Assembly: GCF_000027165.1 (NCBI RefSeq)
Contig: NC_013853.1
Location: forward strand, 1,240,001-1,304,000
Direction: 5' to 3'
Length of the DNA stretch: 64,000 bases
Origin: Streptococcus mitis B6
GTDB lineage: Bacteria; Bacillota; Bacilli; Lactobacillales; Streptococcaceae
Part shown: piece after piece, positions 17,796-25,675 of the stretch
Layout of the letters: every line of letters begins with the position of its first letter
How positions within the stretch are numbered: the first letter of the stretch is position 1
Program-made: the position numbers and the translations under genes
Notes under the pieces: generated by a model
The model's input: the letters and a program-made list of their open reading frames with translations, nothing else
Told to the model about the DNA's origin: nothing
Databases searched by the model: none

Positions 17796-18173
17796 CTAGC
17801 CCCAAGTAATTTCCAATTGATAGCTGGCAAAGGGATGTCCCTCTTGATTTTGTAGTTGATAATTTAGTTCAATCTTTTGCCCATCCACTTGATAACGATT
17901 CGTTTGGATGATAAACTCCTGCATGCCCATAGGTGTAGGAATATAGGCTAAACTATCGCTATCCTTTAGAAAGCGCATAATGGTCTTGGGATTAGAAAAT
18001 CGGCTCATCACCAGTTCTTGACTATGAAATTTAATCACTACTTTTTCCTTTTCCTCATTATAAAAAAGCAGGTAGCTATAATCTCCTTTTTCATGCACTT
18101 CTACATCATAGAGTTGGTCAATCACTTCCAACTGCTCATCAAACCGAATCGTATTTCGCATCCGAATCTTCAC
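17796..18173 (-). CDS. DUF1934 (YwiB-like) protein
   Basis: The 125-residue protein is a predicted small beta-barrel: alternating strands such as MKIRMRNTIRFDEQLEVIDQLYDVEV, then YSYLLFYNEEKEKVVIKF, and a closing SYQLEITWG. This matches the DUF1934 family of lipocalin-like fold proteins found in Firmicutes, whose ligand is unknown. It is divergent from the HD-domain gene at 18245 and separated from it by about 70 bases that must hold both promoters. Nothing looks damaged. Confidence 0.8.
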   Translation of the reverse strand: MKIRMRNTIRFDEQLEVIDQLYDVEVHEKGDYSYLLFYNEEKEKVVIKFHSQELVMSRFSNPKTIMRFLKDSDSLAYIPTPMGMQEFIIQTNRYQVDGQKIELNYQLQNQEGHPFASYQLEITWG

Positions 18174-18244
18174 ATCAGGTCCTCTTTCTTGTCTCTTGTC
18201 CTACTATTTTACCAAAAACTCTAGCTTTTTGCTATAATGGTCAT

Positions 18245-19549
18245 ATGAACGAAAAAGTATTCCGTGACCCAGTTCACAACTACATCCATGTCAATAATCA
18301 AATCATCTATGACTTGATTAATACAAAAGAATTTCAGCGTTTGCGCCGGATTAAGCAACTGGGAACTTCCAGTTATACCTTCCACGGTGGGGAGCACAGC
18401 CGCTTCTCTCACTGTCTAGGAGTCTATGAGATTGCTCGTCGTATCACGGAGATTTTTGAAGAAAAATACCCTGAGGAATGGAATCCTGCCGAGTCTCTCT
18501 TGACCATGACAGCTGCTCTCCTACATGACCTTGGGCATGGTGCCTATTCCCATACTTTTGAACATCTCTTTGATACAGACCATGAAGCGATTACTCAAGA
18601 GATTATCCAAAGCCCTGAAACGGAGATTCACCAAGTCCTGCTACAAGTGGCACCAGATTTTCCAGAAAAGGTAGCCAGTGTCATTGACCATACCTATCCT
18701 AACAAGCAGGTCGTGCAACTCATTTCTAGTCAAATTGATGCAGACCGCATGGACTATCTCTTGCGCGACTCCTATTTTACAGGAGCATCCTATGGGGAAT
18801 TTGACCTTACTCGCATACTCCGAGTCATTCGTCCTGTCGAAAATGGTATCGCCTTTCAGCGCAATGGCATGCACGCCATCGAAGACTATGTCCTCAGTCG
18901 CTACCAGATGTATATGCAGGTCTATTTCCACCCAGCAACACGGGCCATGGAGGTCCTCCTTCAAAACCTTCTCAAACGGGCTAAGGAACTCTATCCTGAA
19001 GACAAGGACTTCTTTTCACGAACTTCTCCACACCTCCTGCCTTTCTTTGAAAAAAATGTGACCTTGTCTGACTATCTAGCTCTGGATGATGGTGTGATGA
19101 ATACCTACTTCCAGCTCTGGATGACCAGTCCTGACAAGATTCTCGCAGACTTGTCGCAACGCTTTGTCAACCGCAAGGTCTTTAAATCCATCACCTTTTC
19201 ACAAGAGGACCAAGACCAACTCGCTAGACTGAGAAAATTGGTTGAGGACATTGGCTTTGATCCCGATTACTATACTGCCATTCATAAGAACTTTGACCTC
19301 CCTTATGATATCTATCGTCCCGAATCTGAAAATCCACGGACACAGATTGAGATTTTACAAAAAAATGGAGAACTGGCTGAACTCTCTAGCCTGTCTCCTA
19401 TCGTCCAATCCCTTGCTGGCAGTCGACACGGAGATAATCGCTTTTATTTTCCAAAGGAAATGTTGGACCAAAACAGTATCTTCGCAAGTATCACCCAGCA
19501 ATTTTTACACTTGATTGAGAACGATCATTTTACCCCAAATAAAAACTAG
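18245..19549 (+). CDS. HD-domain phosphohydrolase (dGTPase-like)
   Basis: The 434-residue protein has the metal-binding HD-superfamily residues in HGGEHSRFSHCLGVYEIA (about residue 45) and LLHDLGHGAYSHTFEH (about residue 95), and a third acidic motif QIDADRMDYLLRDS (about residue 163). This is the layout of the YdhJ/SamHD1-like group of dNTP triphosphohydrolases and related nucleotidases. Substrate cannot be told from sequence. The ATG at 18245 follows a TATAAT at 18233-18238 at an unusually short distance, so the mRNA may have almost no leader. The Cof-type phosphatase gene starts 12 bases downstream. Confidence 0.88.
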   Translation: MNEKVFRDPVHNYIHVNNQIIYDLINTKEFQRLRRIKQLGTSSYTFHGGEHSRFSHCLGVYEIARRITEIFEEKYPEEWNPAESLLTMTAALLHDLGHGAYSHTFEHLFDTDHEAITQEIIQSPETEIHQVLLQVAPDFPEKVASVIDHTYPNKQVVQLISSQIDADRMDYLLRDSYFTGASYGEFDLTRILRVIRPVENGIAFQRNGMHAIEDYVLSRYQMYMQVYFHPATRAMEVLLQNLLKRAKELYPEDKDFFSRTSPHLLPFFEKNVTLSDYLALDDGVMNTYFQLWMTSPDKILADLSQRFVNRKVFKSITFSQEDQDQLARLRKLVEDIGFDPDYYTAIHKNFDLPYDIYRPESENPRTQIEILQKNGELAELSSLSPIVQSLAGSRHGDNRFYFPKEMLDQNSIFASITQQFLHLIENDHFTPNKN

Positions 19550-19561
19550 AAGAGGAAATTT

Positions 19562-20368
19562 ATGAGTATTAAACTAATTGCCGTTGATATTGACGGAACC
19601 CTAGTCAACAGCCAAAAAGAGATTACTTCTGAGGTCTTTTCTGCCATCCAAGACGCCAAAGAAGCTGGTGTCAAAGTCGTGATTGCAACTGGACGCCCTA
19701 TCGCAGGTGTTGCCAAACTTCTAGACGACTTGCAGTTGAGAGACGAGGGTGACTATGTCGTAACCTTCAACGGTGCCCTTGTCCAAGAAACTGCTACAGG
19801 ACATGAGATTATCAGCGAATCCTTGACTTATGAGGATTATCTGGATATGGAATTTCTCAGTCGTAAGCTCGGTGTCCACATGCACGCTATTACCAAGGAC
19901 GGCATCTACACAGCCAATCGCAATATCGGAAAATACACTGTGCACGAATCAACCCTCGTCAGCATGCCCATCTTCTACCGTACACCTGAAGAAATGGCTG
20001 GCAAGGAAATCGTCAAATGTATGTTCATCGATGAACCAGAAATTCTCGATGCTGCCATTGAAAAGATACCAGCCGAATTTTATGAGAGCTACTCCATCAA
20101 CAAATCTGCTCCTTTCTACCTTGAACTCCTTAAAAAGAATGTGGATAAAGGTTCAGCCATCACTCACCTAGCTGAAAAACTCGGATTGACCAAAGATGAA
20201 ACCATGGCTATCGGTGACGAAGAAAACGACCGTGCCATGCTAGAAGTCGTTGGTAACCCCGTTGTCATGGAAAACGGAAATCCAGAAATCAAAAAAATCG
20301 CCAAATACATCACTAAAACAAATGACGAATCCGGCGTTGCCCATGCCATCCGTACATGGGTACTGTAA
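19562..20368 (+). CDS. Cof-type HAD-IIB sugar-phosphatase
   Basis: The 268-residue protein has the HAD nucleophile motif DIDGTLVNS at residue 9, the threonine motif IATGRP at about 41, the lysine at about 197 and the acidic motif GDEENDRAML at about 217. A type IIB cap lies between. These enzymes dephosphorylate sugar phosphates or flavin precursors; YidA-like sugar-phosphatase is the closest match. It is probably co-transcribed with the HD gene. It is the last core gene before the accessory island that extends to tRNA-Arg. Confidence 0.9.
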   Translation: MSIKLIAVDIDGTLVNSQKEITSEVFSAIQDAKEAGVKVVIATGRPIAGVAKLLDDLQLRDEGDYVVTFNGALVQETATGHEIISESLTYEDYLDMEFLSRKLGVHMHAITKDGIYTANRNIGKYTVHESTLVSMPIFYRTPEEMAGKEIVKCMFIDEPEILDAAIEKIPAEFYESYSINKSAPFYLELLKKNVDKGSAITHLAEKLGLTKDETMAIGDEENDRAMLEVVGNPVVMENGNPEIKKIAKYITKTNDESGVAHAIRTWVL

Positions 20369-20410
20369 AATAATTTGAATATAAAAAAAGCACTCCAGAA
20401 GTTAGAGATA

Positions 20411-20460
20411 ATGTACTGACCCCAAAAGTTAGACAGAAAAAATCTTACTTTTGGGGTGCA
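20411..20460. mobile_element. Terminal remnant of an IS3-like element
   Basis: ACCCCAAAAGT (20419-20429) and ACTTTTGGGGT (20447-20457) are perfect inverted repeats. The TACTGACCCCAAAAGTTAGAC string is, from memory, typical of streptococcal IS3-family ends. No transposase remains nearby; a transposase scrap lies at 24293-24391. Confidence 0.5.
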
Positions 20461-20604
20461 GTTTAAGATTCAGTATTTTTGGTTTCTAGTTCTATCCCCT
20501 TAATAATTATTAAATCTGAAAAAGGTAGTACATTATGTAAAACCTTTTTCAATTTTTTATTTTACTACAAATTAATATTATTTTTTCTAATGATAATTGA
20601 TTCA

Positions 20605-21819
20605 CTAATCTTCCTTTATAAATATTGCAGTGCTTTTCTTAATTAGCTTTTTTTCATAACTCTTTATAAGAATAACCAATAAACTACTTAGTAATCCCAA
20701 AATAACTAGACTTAATCTCGGGTTTAAAAGCCAATTAAAATAAGCAGCCAGTATCCCTCCAAAAGGAGCAAAAATGGTAGCTATTACAAAAGAACTAGAA
20801 AGTATTTTACCAATATTATACTCAGTACTTTCTTGTTGCTGTATTGTTGTAATTGATACAGAAGCTATTGTAATTAGTCCACTCAAAATTGAGTAACAAA
20901 TTCCAAAAAAAATCCAATTTTCTACTATTCCGCTTACCATAATGACAAGTGGGATAGTTGCCATTGATATATTCATTAAGATAAAGGTATCCTTCTTATT
21001 CAAAAAAGTAGAAAGAAAGGTTACTGCTATCAAACTTCCAAATCCAGCAATTGAGTAAACAATCCCAACAAGACTATTTGATAATTTTAATTGATCCTGT
21101 AAATAATAAATAATCGTTGCATTGAAGCCTAGCATAGCAATATTCACAACAATAGTAAAGAGTAAAGAAATCCTCAACTTAATATTTGTAAAGTTCTCTT
21201 TAAAACCTACAAAAATTTCTTTTATATCATCATTACCATTCTCCTTGTGTTCTTGATCTGGAATATATGAAATTAGTATTGAAAGAAATAACAATAAGAA
21301 AGAAGCACTATTTATAAAAAAAATACTATTAATATTAAACTTTAACATTAATACCCCTGCTATAGCTGGAGAAATTAATTTTGAAATAGTTCGTACACCT
21401 TGAAATTGAGAATTATATTTTTGTAATTCTTCCTTCTCAAATAAAGCAGGAGTAATGACTGAGAATCCCGTTTGAAAAAGTGTCGAAAATAAAGGTATCA
21501 AAAATGCAATAACGTAGTAAAAAAATATAGAAACTGAATATTTAGATAATATCGGTATTACACTACATAATAATGCAGGTATTAATGTAGACCATAATAG
21601 TATTTTTTTCTTATTAAAATTATCTAATAAGTAACCCATAACGAATCCCAACAAGAATTGAGGTAACAATTCAATAATCACCATTCCTCCCATTGCAAAA
21701 GACGAATGAAATTTTTGGTAAATTAAGATTGGAAAAGCAATTTTCTGAAATCTATCTCCAACATTTGATATAAACTCACCAAAAGTAATTGTATAAAACG
21801 TTTTCTTGTTAATATCCAA
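20605..21819 (-). CDS. MFS efflux transporter
   Basis: The 404-residue protein has about twelve membrane helices and the major-facilitator hallmarks GEFISNVGDRFQKIAFPIL in helix 1 and MGYLLDNFNKKKIL, a form of the motif A loop, after helix 2. It belongs to the MefA/multidrug-type branch, exporting hydrophobic or peptide-like compounds; the substrate is unknown. It overlaps the ATP-grasp remnant at 21809. The region is strikingly AT-rich compared with the core genes. A 110-bp internal piece of this gene (20983-21092) is repeated at 22181-22290. It probably belonged to a peptide-responsive cluster with the regulator at 23076. Confidence 0.85.
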   Translation of the reverse strand: MDINKKTFYTITFGEFISNVGDRFQKIAFPILIYQKFHSSFAMGGMVIIELLPQFLLGFVMGYLLDNFNKKKILLWSTLIPALLCSVIPILSKYSVSIFFYYVIAFLIPLFSTLFQTGFSVITPALFEKEELQKYNSQFQGVRTISKLISPAIAGVLMLKFNINSIFFINSASFLLLFLSILISYIPDQEHKENGNDDIKEIFVGFKENFTNIKLRISLLFTIVVNIAMLGFNATIIYYLQDQLKLSNSLVGIVYSIAGFGSLIAVTFLSTFLNKKDTFILMNISMATIPLVIMVSGIVENWIFFGICYSILSGLITIASVSITTIQQQESTEYNIGKILSSSFVIATIFAPFGGILAAYFNWLLNPRLSLVILGLLSSLLVILIKSYEKKLIKKSTAIFIKED

Positions 21820-22021
21820 AATGTCCCTTCTTTCTAGTTAAACCACGATGAATATCACTTTTTATTAAATCGGTAAGACTTATTCCAAACCTCTTTGCAA
21901 GAGTTGGTACCGCACTATTTTCACTTAAACCATACATAGTTACTAACTCAATGAAATATACATCCTCGCCAGATACTCTAAAATCAAGATAACAAGTACC
22001 ATCTATTTCATAATAATCCAA
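21809..22021 (-). pseudogene. C-terminal remnant of an ATP-grasp (D-Ala ligase-like) enzyme
   Basis: Seventy codons remain. The order CYLDFRVSGEDVYFIELVTMYGLSENSAVPTLAKRFGISLTDLI follows the C-terminal part of ATP-grasp ligases (R.DFRV, then E.N..PGL, then A...GIS...LI). The metal-binding EVN is altered to ELV, with Y in place of the usual P. A stop codon lies directly before the TTG at 22021, where the IS200-like segment begins, so the N-terminal domain was lost there. It overlaps the MFS gene, suggesting that both once formed one biosynthesis and export unit. Confidence 0.55.
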
Positions 22022-22180
22022 TCATGACCACCCGTCAAACGGGTGGTTTGTCCCAGGACTATAAGCCCAAACTACCAGCCAGCGCCTAAAGACGCTGGCT
22101 TTCACGTTGTTCAAGCCTTATTGCTCTTGACTCGTCACTTGCCTCTCAAAGAGGCTTTAGTATCACTTACCACTATCCCT
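22022..22180 (-). mobile_element. Structured IS200/IS605-like end, no transposase
   Basis: Three perfect hairpins lie in about 130 bases: ACCACCCGT/ACGGGTGGT (22027-22047, three-base loop), AGCCAGCG/CGCTGGCT (22077-22100) and GCCTCT/AGAGGC (22141-22155). Subterminal hairpins without terminal inverted repeats are the mark of IS200/IS605 ends. No TnpA or TnpB frame is present, so this is a remnant or a non-autonomous copy. Its GC content is well above that of its neighbours. Confidence 0.5.
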
Positions 22181-22290
22181 AAAGGCATCCTTCTTATTCA
22201 AAAAAGTAGAAAGAAAGGTTACTGCTATTAAACTTCCAAATCCAGCAGTTGAGTAAACAATCCCAACAAGACTATTTGATAATTTCAATT
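22181..22290 (-). pseudogene. Duplicated 110-bp internal fragment of the MFS transporter gene
   Basis: This segment matches 20983-21092 over its full 110 bases with four mismatches and in the same orientation. It has no start or coding continuity. It abuts the hairpin-rich mobile remnant on one side and the end of the CYTH gene on the other, and it supplies the CYTH stop codon. Confidence 0.9.
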
Positions 22291-22842
22291 ACGTCCATTT
22301 TTTTCTCTCATTAATTGGACATAGCCCTTTGTTTCTATTTTTGAATTTAAAAACGAGAACTCTCTGCACATTTTCTCATAAAAATTATTATAATCTTCTT
22401 TTGAAAAATCTCCTAAAATCTCTATTTCAAGATAAAATCCAAGACCATCAATCTTATCTAGATTAATCGTTTTATTTTCTAATGCGTCATGATAAGTCTT
22501 TCTATATTTACTTATTGTGAAAATATTTGAAAAACCATCTTGCAAGATATTCCTTACAAATTCTAATTTTTCAGATTCCAACTCTATTTCACTTTCACTC
22601 CACATTCCTTGTTTTATCGTATCTTTTCTTGTGAAAACACTTGCTCTATTATCATCTTCTTGGCGAATTCTGTAGATAAAGCTACCTACCTCATCATTTT
22701 CAAATTCTCTTCCTTTTGTTTTAAAATATTCATCAACTTGCTTATTTTCACTCTTGAATTTATAAGATTTTTCTAAATATGAAATAGCATTATTATAATC
22801 TCTCTCATCGTTGAGTTCAAATCTAACTTCTAATTCATTCAT
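22285..22842 (-). CDS. CYTH-domain protein (class IV adenylate cyclase-like)
   Basis: The 185-residue protein begins MNELEVRFEL, a variant of the ExExK signature, and continues with YRIRQ (Arg pair), SVFTRKD, ESEIELESEKLEFV and LDKIDGLGFYLEIEI. This arrangement is typical of CYTH/CyaB triphosphate-binding tunnels. The family includes adenylate cyclases and thiamine or inorganic triphosphatases; which applies is not clear. GAGAGG precedes the ATG and a strong promoter lies about 110 bases upstream. The C-terminus ends at the junction with the MFS fragment, so its last few codons may be altered. Confidence 0.75.
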   Translation of the reverse strand: MNELEVRFELNDERDYNNAISYLEKSYKFKSENKQVDEYFKTKGREFENDEVGSFIYRIRQEDDNRASVFTRKDTIKQGMWSESEIELESEKLEFVRNILQDGFSNIFTISKYRKTYHDALENKTINLDKIDGLGFYLEIEILGDFSKEDYNNFYEKMCREFSFLNSKIETKGYVQLMREKNGRN

Positions 22843-22953
22843 TAATTTTACCTCTCAATTCTTTAAAGGCTGAAGTCTCTTTACATTCACTCAGTCTATA
22901 GTAAGTTTTTGGTGATGTTTTATAGACACAAAGCCTAATATTTTCTTGCACTC

Positions 22954-22982
22954 ATTTTAGCACTTCAATATAATACTGTCAA
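22954..22982 (-). promoter_or_regulatory. Strong promoter for the CYTH/MFS transcript
   Basis: On the minus strand TTGACA (22982-22977) and TAAAAT (22959-22954) are exactly 17 bases apart. The leader before the CYTH ATG would be about 100 bases. The shared motif at 23018-23039 lies just upstream. Confidence 0.75.
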
Positions 22983-23017
22983 CATTTTTGATAATATTTT
23001 TTATTTATTTTTATTAA

Positions 23018-23039
23018 ATACATATTTGTATCTTTTTGG
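23018..23039. promoter_or_regulatory. Candidate operator, copy 1, before the CYTH/MFS promoter
   Basis: ATTTGTATCTTTTTGG at 23024-23039 is nearly the complement of CCAAAAGATACAAAT found upstream of the regulator at 24017-24031. It overlaps an ATACA/TGTAT dyad (23018-23031). It sits about 40 bases upstream of the -35 box, a good position for an activator. Confidence 0.5.
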
Positions 23040-23075
23040 ATTAAAAAAGCGATGCTTAATTGAACATCGTCTTTA

Positions 23076-23942
23076 CTATTCTGTTATATCTGCAATGTAA
23101 TGCTCGATTTTAAGAGCCATTGACATATTTCCCTCAAGCTTATATAGAAAATAAGCCGTTTCAAAGTACTCTTTTACTGCAACTTTAGAAGAAAAATTCT
23201 TACTGACATTTCCCATCAATACATACAAATCAGCCAAAAGATACGTTGTTCTATACGTCTTACATTGCTTTATCGTATCTGTGATTTTAGTAATAGCCTC
23301 TTCAGTATTATTCTGCAACCATAGATAGCGACAAACATTATAATTAAATTTAATAGAAAGGTTTAATTCTTCGATTGTGTTTAACTTGAGTTGATTTACT
23401 TGATACTCTAACTTTTCTCTAATTTCATTAAAACTCTCTAAATCTTCAATATCATAATAAAAATTGAATAGAGTATTTGCAACTTGAAGGTAGGTCAAGT
23501 CAGTTACACTTAACTGAGACAGTACCTTCTCCAATCTTGCCACAGCCTCCTCTTTTTGCCCATAGAAATAAAAATCTATAAGAGATTTTGTCCACTCCAT
23601 ATAAAATTTATTTACTAGAGACAAGCGATGCACCTTTACACTCTCTAATTCATATATATATTTCAAAGACTCATAATTTCGATTTGTGATAAATGTCTGG
23701 GCTAACTTTTTAAACTCTGATAACTCATCAATCTCTTCTACAATCTGCTCATTAAAAAAATAATCTATACTAACTTTTAACTTCTTAGACAGAGCATATA
23801 AAAAGTCTGCTCCTGGAGTAAATTCTCCATTCTCTAATCGACTAATCTGTCCCTGTTTACATATCCCCTCAGCCAATTCTCGCTGAGACATTTTTAATTC
23901 TTTTCGTCTATTTTTTAATCTTGTTGCTAATAGTGTACCCAC
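23076..23942 (-). CDS. RNPP/PlcR-like peptide-responsive transcription regulator
   Basis: The 288-residue protein has an N-terminal helix-turn-helix of the XRE type (MSQRELAEGICKQGQISRLENGEFTPGADFLYALSKKL, about residues 18-55) followed by about 220 residues of helical TPR-like repeats. That is the plan of PlcR/PrgX/TprA regulators that bind exported and re-imported peptide pheromones. It starts with GTG at 23942, with AAAAGGA upstream. The downstream CYTH/MFS unit has its own strong promoter and shares a motif with the regulator promoter, so these are likely targets. I did not find a convincing pheromone gene in the flanks. Confidence 0.8.
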   Translation of the reverse strand: MGTLLATRLKNRRKELKMSQRELAEGICKQGQISRLENGEFTPGADFLYALSKKLKVSIDYFFNEQIVEEIDELSEFKKLAQTFITNRNYESLKYIYELESVKVHRLSLVNKFYMEWTKSLIDFYFYGQKEEAVARLEKVLSQLSVTDLTYLQVANTLFNFYYDIEDLESFNEIREKLEYQVNQLKLNTIEELNLSIKFNYNVCRYLWLQNNTEEAITKITDTIKQCKTYRTTYLLADLYVLMGNVSKNFSSKVAVKEYFETAYFLYKLEGNMSMALKIEHYIADITE

Positions 23943-23978
23943 GTTTGCATTTTCCTTTTCTATTCGATTTCAATTTCA

Positions 23979-24032
23979 ATTGTAACATGATTAAATTTTA
24001 AATACAAATTAATAAACCAAAAGATACAAATT
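23979..24032 (-). promoter_or_regulatory. Regulator promoter with repeated operator-like motif
   Basis: An extended -10 TGTTACAAT is read on the minus strand (23987-23979); at 17 bases upstream lies only a weak TTGTAT -35. The direct repeat ATACAAATT occurs at 24002-24010 and 24024-24032. The second copy extends to CCAAAAGATACAAATT, matching the motif at 23024-23039, so autoregulation is likely. Confidence 0.5.
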
Positions 24033-24292
24033 ATATATAAACAATGACCAGATAGGTTATTTTTGAAAACCGATCCCTTCTTCTTTTGAGATTTTCTTAC
24101 TCAAACGATTGATAAACGTATTCACTTTAAATGGATTAAATATTAGACTATCATGTTTAAATTTTGTTATTGATATATTTAACAGACCAGAAATAATTTT
24201 TTACAACATATCAAATTCAGGGGAATAATAACGATTTTCCCTATTTTATACGCTCTCTATTTCATAACAATCAATTCATCTTGTCACATCCC
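24033..24292. other. AT-rich intergenic stretch, nothing recognised
   Basis: I see no gene, RNA or repeat that I can support here. The sequence is AT-rich and probably decayed. Confidence 0.5.
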
Positions 24293-24391
24293 TTAGCCCA
24301 AAAAATCCACACCAAATCTTTTTGAAAGCTGCTTAAAGCTTTGTACTTGCTTTCTGAGTTCATAGATCTGAAACTTAACCTCATTTGTCCA
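24293..24391 (-). pseudogene. Fragment of an IS3-family transposase OrfA
   Basis: About 32 codons read WTNEVKFQIYELRKQVQSFK then QLSKRFGVDF and a stop. This resembles the N-terminal helix-turn-helix of streptococcal IS861/IS3-type OrfA proteins. No start codon or remaining element is present. Together with the terminal remnant near 20411 it suggests that an IS3 element once lay around this cluster. Confidence 0.45.
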
Positions 24392-24405
24392 ATTCCATAA
24401 TAAAA

Positions 24406-24436
24406 ATAAGGACATTCTAACAAAAGAAGTCCTTAT
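24406..24436. terminator. Hairpin with ATAAGGAC/GTCCTTAT arms
   Basis: Perfect 8-bp arms at 24406-24413 and 24429-24436 with A- and T-rich flanks; a plausible terminator for the integrase remnant transcript on the minus strand. Confidence 0.45.
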
Positions 24437-24510
24437 CTTTCCTATTTAATTGGTCAAAATTATTTTATCCTTTTACTAACATTCATTCTCTTACAAAATC
24501 ATACTCTTTA

Positions 24511-24900
24511 TCAATAACCCTCTTTTAAAGTATGTCCGTAAGTTTGAATAATTTGTTGTATATCTTTATGCCTTAGTAATCTTGAAACAGCCCATATATC
24601 AACACCTTTTGCTAATAAATATGAACCGTAAATATGCCTTCCTGATGTTGCTATCATGGTTTGACCACCTATCCCAAGTTCGGATAAAAATACTTTCAAG
24701 CATTTATTCAATCCATAATTTGTAGAAAGTTTATACCTTCTATCACAAAAGACCAAATCATATTTCTTTAATTCTTCACGATTATAAAGAATCTTATCTT
24801 GTTCCTCTTTCAATGCATCCAATACAGATATTAAATCTTCATCAATAAAAATTTCTCTTATGGAAGTATTCGTTTTTTGAGAAACAAAATTTGTCGATTT
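24511..24900 (-). pseudogene. Tyrosine recombinase (integrase), catalytic-domain remnant
   Basis: An open stretch ends at an in-frame stop at 24901-24903 and encodes SQKTNTSIREIFIDEDLISV, then LDALKEEQ, and finally SGRHIYGSYLLAKGVDIWAV, SRLLRHKDIQQIIQ and TYGHTL. These match the C-terminal catalytic half of phage/ICE integrases: HxxR box, R..LRHKDI, and the Tyr nucleophile in TYGHTL. The N-terminal DNA-binding domains and first catalytic Arg region are missing. The usual LRHTHAS is SGRHIYGS. It lies 1.2 kb from tRNA-Arg, as expected of an element once inserted there. Confidence 0.8.
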
Positions 24901-24959
24901 CTAGCAAATCTTCCATACATTTTTATAATTTGTCTTTCTGAAAAATAATATTTTCTATT

Positions 24960-25334
24960 TTATAATTCACCTTCTAATTCTCTTATAATCGAGTATAAAG
25001 ATTCTTTCGTTTTGGGAACAGATTCCTTCAATATACCTTCTACAATTTTAAAATTTAAGTTGGAATAATTATGATAAATAAAATTTCTAAAACCTTTTAT
25101 CTGAACCCAATTTATCCTATCAGAATACTTCTGTTTTACTTCCTCTGATAATTTTCCTAAGGATAACTGTTCTCCTACTTGTCCTAAATTCATAGCGATA
25201 GAATCAACTACCATATCATCATCTAAAGGTAAATTATATCTTCTTGCTTTATCCAAAACAGCAACAGCCTTATCAAGATATAAAACCATATCCTTCAAAT
25301 ATGCTATATCAGTTTCAAGAGATTGACTTCTCAT
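24960..25334 (-). CDS. hepT: HepT-type HEPN toxin
   Basis: The 124-residue helical protein carries RNFIYHNY near residue 88, the RX4HXY motif of HEPN ribonuclease toxins of the HepT group. Upstream of it is DSIAMNLGQVGEQLSLGKLS, typical of DUF86/HepT. HepT cleaves or inactivates RNA and is neutralised when MntA adds AMP groups next to its active site. I chose the ATG at 25334, which has AGAGAGG upstream, over the one at 25352. The gene overlaps mntA by 20 bases, the standard MntA-HepT arrangement. Confidence 0.9.
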   Translation of the reverse strand: MRSQSLETDIAYLKDMVLYLDKAVAVLDKARRYNLPLDDDMVVDSIAMNLGQVGEQLSLGKLSEEVKQKYSDRINWVQIKGFRNFIYHNYSNLNFKIVEGILKESVPKTKESLYSIIRELEGEL

Positions 25335-25629
25335 AAATAACCTCTCTATCATTCAAAAAATTTTTCTTGACTAACTTCCCAATATTTGTTTTTGGAGAAA
25401 GTAAATCACTAACCAATAGAATATCTATATTACCATCAAAAATAGTCAAAAGTCTACCATATACATCAAAATATATAGAATCATCCTCTAACTCCAAAGC
25501 AATATCAACATCACTTTTTCCATCAGCTTCGCCCCTAGCATAAGAGCCAAATAGATAAATTTTAGACAAATCATATTGTTTAGCAACAGGAACAATTTTT
25601 TCCTTTATCTGATCTATTGTATAAACCAT
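25315..25629 (-). CDS. mntA: MntA-type nucleotidyltransferase antitoxin
   Basis: This 104-residue protein has the minimal nucleotidyltransferase motif GSYARGEADGKSDVDIALE (GSX10DXD, from about residue 28) plus a third acidic position in NIDILLVSD. In studied pairs MntA AMPylates the tyrosine of the HepT RX4HXY motif, switching the toxin off. The ATG at 25629 is about 46 bases after the orphan RelB-like gene. Length is normal. The pair sits in the tRNA-Arg island beside the integrase remnant. Confidence 0.9.
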   Translation of the reverse strand: MVYTIDQIKEKIVPVAKQYDLSKIYLFGSYARGEADGKSDVDIALELEDDSIYFDVYGRLLTIFDGNIDILLVSDLLSPKTNIGKLVKKNFLNDREVIYEKSIS

Positions 25630-25675
25630 AACTGAACCCCTTTTATATCATATATAGCCATACTTTTATTTCAGC

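Noticed and set aside
22843-22953. A 38-codon frame from a GTG just before the CYTH gene, considered as a pheromone or leader peptide
   Set aside because: The strong promoter places the transcript start at or inside the GTG, there is no ribosome binding site, and the product has no signal sequence.
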